NCBI GenBank assembly: GCA_028723545.1
Contig: JAQYER010000069.1
Location: 1-16,471 of the forward strand
Length of the DNA stretch: 16,471 nt
Source: Caryophanales bacterium
GTDB lineage: Bacteria; Bacillota_I; Bacilli_A; RFN20; CAG-826
Direction: 5' to 3'
Notes under the pieces: generated by a model
What the model saw: the letters and a program-made list of their open reading frames with translations, nothing else
What the model was told of the DNA's origin: nothing
The model's database searches: none
Part shown: positions 14,598 through 16,471 of the stretch, piece by piece
Position numbering within the stretch: position 1 is the stretch's first letter
Layout of the letters: each line of letters opens with the position of its first letter
Position numbers and translations under genes: made by a program

Positions 14598-14601
14598 ATC
14601 A
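14593..14601 (-). promoter_or_regulatory. Extended -10 promoter of fic (leaderless)
   Basis: The minus strand reads TGATATACT, an extended -10 with five of six matches to TATAAT. Transcription 7 nt downstream would start at about 14586, the A of the fic ATG. No ribosome-binding site is present, which agrees with a leaderless mRNA. Confidence 0.5.
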
Positions 14602-15018
14602 CTTATCGGCAATTTATAAAAGTGTTTTCATATCTTATTTTTTAATTATATTTTGCCGTTATTTACTCTATTATTGCCATTTTAGTGTCATAAGGACAAC
14701 ACGCTCCAATTTATTTATGAATTTCGTGTGCATTCGCAACCTTTCCATCGATGCTGAATTATACCTTAGGTTTGGACACTCGAATGCAATAATTTTACAT
14801 TTGCATATTGTTCGTTATCGTTGAATAGATTTATTAAGTAATGATTTAAAGAATATATATCCATACTTTCATTAACATATATTATTGAAAGTTATATTCA
14901 TCTCACGATATAGGCAATAGCTATACCGAAATTAATAAAAAAGACCACTGTTTTTTTCAAGCGATCTCGTTAATGATGAGTCATTTATTTAAGTGGTAAG
15001 TCATCATCATCCAAACTT
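14602..15018. other. Gene-poor stretch between fic and the YhcG remnant
   Basis: About 0.4 kb without a convincing gene. The minus strand has an open stretch of about 47 codons (about 14661-14808) reading CKCKIIAFECPNLRYNSAS and ending RVVLMTLKWQ, without a good start codon or ribosome-binding site; it may be a gene remnant. TGCATTCG (14729-14736) and CGAATGCA (14781-14788) form an inverted pair. ACTTTCA/TGAAAGT (14865-14871, 14886-14892) is another. The right end holds the terminator-like element at 14937-14997. The 14690-14800 part is less AT-rich than its surroundings. Confidence 0.4.
14937..14997 (-). terminator. Terminator-like hairpin downstream of the YhcG remnant
   Basis: On the minus strand ACCACT and AGTGGT (14992-14997 and 14944-14949) enclose a 42-nt loop and are followed by C and a T6 run (14937-14942). 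Loop and U-tract positions suit termination of the yhcG remnant's transcript. The long loop is unusual, and the inner TGATGA/TCATCA repeats could form a competing stem. Confidence 0.35.
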
Positions 15019-15392
15019 TTATATTTCTTTTTTTATTTCATATTCAATACTTTTATTAATATACCAAAGTCTTTGTTCTTTAGATTTCGCCCTTAAAATT
15101 TCCAAATTATGGCTCCATGGAATTTGGACAGACGACGTCTGGCCAAATTCAACATCACAATATTCTCTATAAAATTTAGCCATATTTTTTAGGTTAGAAA
15201 CTGAAAAACCTTTATCGGAGGAAAATTCGCTTGTAATCTCTTTAGATAAATTTCTTAAAAATTTGCTTCCCCATGTACTATTTTCATTAATTACTTTACC
15301 AATGTTCCAATATAGAATTAAATTTCTTTATTAGCATTTAAAATCGCTTTATGTTGAGCACTTCTAATTTGCTCTTTAATATCTTCTACCAC
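15019..15392 (-). pseudogene. YhcG/DUF1016 nuclease remnant, frameshifted and truncated
   Basis: The N-terminal domain of the YhcG (DUF1016, PDDEXK-like nuclease) family is readable in two frames. From a GTG at 15392 it reads VVEDIKEQIRSAQHKAIL and on to NANKEI, then meets TAA at 15318-15320. In the next frame it continues with YWNIGKVINENSTWGSKF, DKGFSVSNLKNMAKFYREY and PWSHNLEILRAKSKEQRLWY before a stop at 15019-15021. Removing two bases near 15320 restores KELILYWNIGK, the usual family sequence, so a small indel is the cause. The C-terminal nuclease domain is absent: the frame ends right after the N-terminal domain. The gene is therefore dead at least twice over. YhcG genes often accompany type I restriction and Fic genes, as here. 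Confidence 0.8.
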
Positions 15393-15519
15393 TGTTACAT
15401 AACTTTTTTTCTAAATTAACCTATAAACTTATAGATAATCTTAATTTCTCTAAATTTTCTACCATTTAATAAATAATGTCGGACTACCATTTTTTAAAAT
15501 GAAATCTAAAATGCGGCAG
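15393..15519. other. Short gap between DUF3137 gene and YhcG remnant
   Basis: No gene is supported. A 14-codon frame from ATG 15465 (MVENLEKLRLSISL) ends at 15421 and may be the decayed start of the YhcG gene. CATTTTTTAAAATG (15488-15501) is a perfect palindrome shortly after the DUF3137 stop, without a useful U-tract. Confidence 0.3.
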
Positions 15520-16471
15520 TTATTTATTTAATAATTGAATAAATTCTAAAGTAGGAATAATATCTTTTTTAAATTGCTTAATTGGACGTGAATTTAATTT
15601 TTTATCTAATGGTAAAACCATTAAAGAATCATCATATCCTAAACAAATATATGTTGTTTTATTTTGAATTGAGATAGAAACATCAATTAAATCGTTTCTA
15701 GTTTCTAATTGCAATAAGACGTCGCGAACTTTTTTGTTAATGTATTTAGACCAGTGATTATTATTTGAATAAATTGCCATTCTAGAATCATCATGAACGC
15801 ATTTTATTTCATCAAGATTAGTTGGTGGAATAGCTCTTTTGTCTCCTTTTAAATAAATGATTATTGGGTTTTCGTTATCATAATTATTTGGAGCAATTAA
15901 ATATTTTCCAACAAAGATTGGCTTTAATCTTTTGTCTTCTCTTATTTGTCCAGCTGCATCAACTAAGAAAATATCTAAACCATTATATTTAAAATTAGTG
16001 GAGGCACGAGATCCAACTTGAACAACATTTTTCCATAAATTGTTATTAGTAAATTGGTCTTCACTAATTTTGTTATCTACTTCACAATGAACATCGCTTA
16101 CGCCTTCAACATTAGAAACACAATATTCAACAACACCATCGTAATATGTTTTAAAATAGGCTTTCATTTTCTTATTCAATAATTTCTTAGAAACAATATT
16201 GAATGTGAACATGCCACCTAACGCTATAACGGATAAAACAATCATTAAAGCAAGGCGAAGATTTTGATTATCAACGAGTAAATTAGGAATTAAAAGAAAC
16301 GCTAAAGCGATAATAACAATGCCAACTGATACTGCAACCATTTTAAATGCTGATTGTTTTTTATAATATTTAAGCATTGCTTCTCTTTGAATTTCTATAT
16401 TGTTTAATGGAGTGTCTTCATAATCAAAATCATCTTCTAATTTAATCACTTCTTCCTCTTCAGGAGTGTTG
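15520..16471 (-). CDS. DUF3137 membrane protein, possibly 5'-partial at the window edge
   Basis: At least 309 aa. Two adjacent membrane helices (about 36-58 and 64-86, counted from the GTG at 16449) are preceded by an acidic cytoplasmic N terminus and followed by a soluble domain of some 220 residues. This two-helix hairpin plus globular C terminus fits the DUF3137 family, which in Firmicutes and Mollicutes often neighbours lemA; function unknown. The frame stays open to the right edge (reading NTPEEEEV before IKLEDD), so the true start may lie outside. Alternatively GTG 16449, with GAAGAGG a few bases upstream, is the real start. The acidic character continues across the GTG, which slightly favours a partial gene. 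No terminator of clear quality follows the stop. Confidence 0.65.
   Translation of the reverse strand, partial: NTPEEEEVIKLEDDFDYEDTPLNNIEIQREAMLKYYKKQSAFKMVAVSVGIVIIALAFLLIPNLLVDNQNLRLALMIVLSVIALGGMFTFNIVSKKLLNKKMKAYFKTYYDGVVEYCVSNVEGVSDVHCEVDNKISEDQFTNNNLWKNVVQVGSRASTNFKYNGLDIFLVDAAGQIREDKRLKPIFVGKYLIAPNNYDNENPIIIYLKGDKRAIPPTNLDEIKCVHDDSRMAIYSNNNHWSKYINKKVRDVLLQLETRNDLIDVSISIQNKTTYICLGYDDSLMVLPLDKKLNSRPIKQFKKDIIPTLEFIQLLNK

Noticed and set aside
14543..14824. 93-aa plus-strand frame starting inside fic
   Set aside because: Overlaps the fic 5' end and promoter in antisense, has no ribosome-binding site and no recognisable features. The less AT-rich part from 14690 may be a decayed gene but not this frame.
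1..16471. tRNA/rRNA genes, CRISPR arrays, intact insertion sequences, recoded UGA
   Set aside because: No cloverleaf, rRNA-like or spaced direct-repeat pattern was found by eye, no transposase was recognised, and TGA functions as a stop at pcrA and tsaB.

Overview
The window is a low-GC stretch whose gene content (PcrA-LigA pair, TsaE/TsaB/RimI/TsaD operon, a UPF0374/DUF402 phosphatase, AsnRS, strong Shine-Dalgarno sites) points to Firmicutes/Tenericutes. TGG encodes Trp and TGA is used as a stop (pcrA and tsaB end in TGA), so this is not a UGA-recoding Mycoplasma. A small-genome uncultured member of Bacilli (RF39-, Erysipelotrichia- or Acholeplasma-like) is my inference from composition and gene style, not something the sequence proves.

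Layout. 1-153: intergenic DNA with hairpins. 154-4364 (minus): pcrA then ligA, joined by an ATGA overlap, a DNA repair/replication unit. 4467-4919 (minus): a small thioredoxin-fold lipoprotein with a CHHC motif. It is divergent from 5014-7148 (plus), a three-gene set of uncharacterised membrane proteins. 7145-8677 (minus): a large membrane-anchored extracytoplasmic protein with three internal repeats and its own near-consensus promoter; it converges on the plus-strand set with overlapping stop codons. 8854-13509 (minus): a housekeeping operon reading DUF402 phosphatase, tsaE, tsaB, rimI, tsaD, asnS and a 51-aa membrane peptide missed by normal length cut-offs. TsaB, TsaD and TsaE are the late t6A tRNA-modification enzymes, RimI is the protein N-acetyltransferase usually found with them, and AsnRS charges a t6A-containing tRNA, so the unit is centred on translation. 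Its promoter region carries two overlapping palindromes at the predicted transcription start.

13570-15519 is accessory DNA: a Fic-family AMPylator with an N-terminal helix-turn-helix, about 0.4 kb without a convincing gene, and a frameshifted, truncated YhcG (DUF1016) remnant. Fic and YhcG genes are frequent passengers of restriction/defence islands, so this looks like a decaying island between two housekeeping blocks. 15520-16471 (minus): a DUF3137 membrane protein that may run off the right edge.

Several start codons were moved on promoter or ribosome-binding-site evidence (5014, 6399, 8677, 12513). Two genes, the membrane protein at 5014 and fic, appear to be transcribed as leaderless or nearly leaderless mRNAs. 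No tRNA, rRNA, CRISPR array or intact insertion sequence was recognised.
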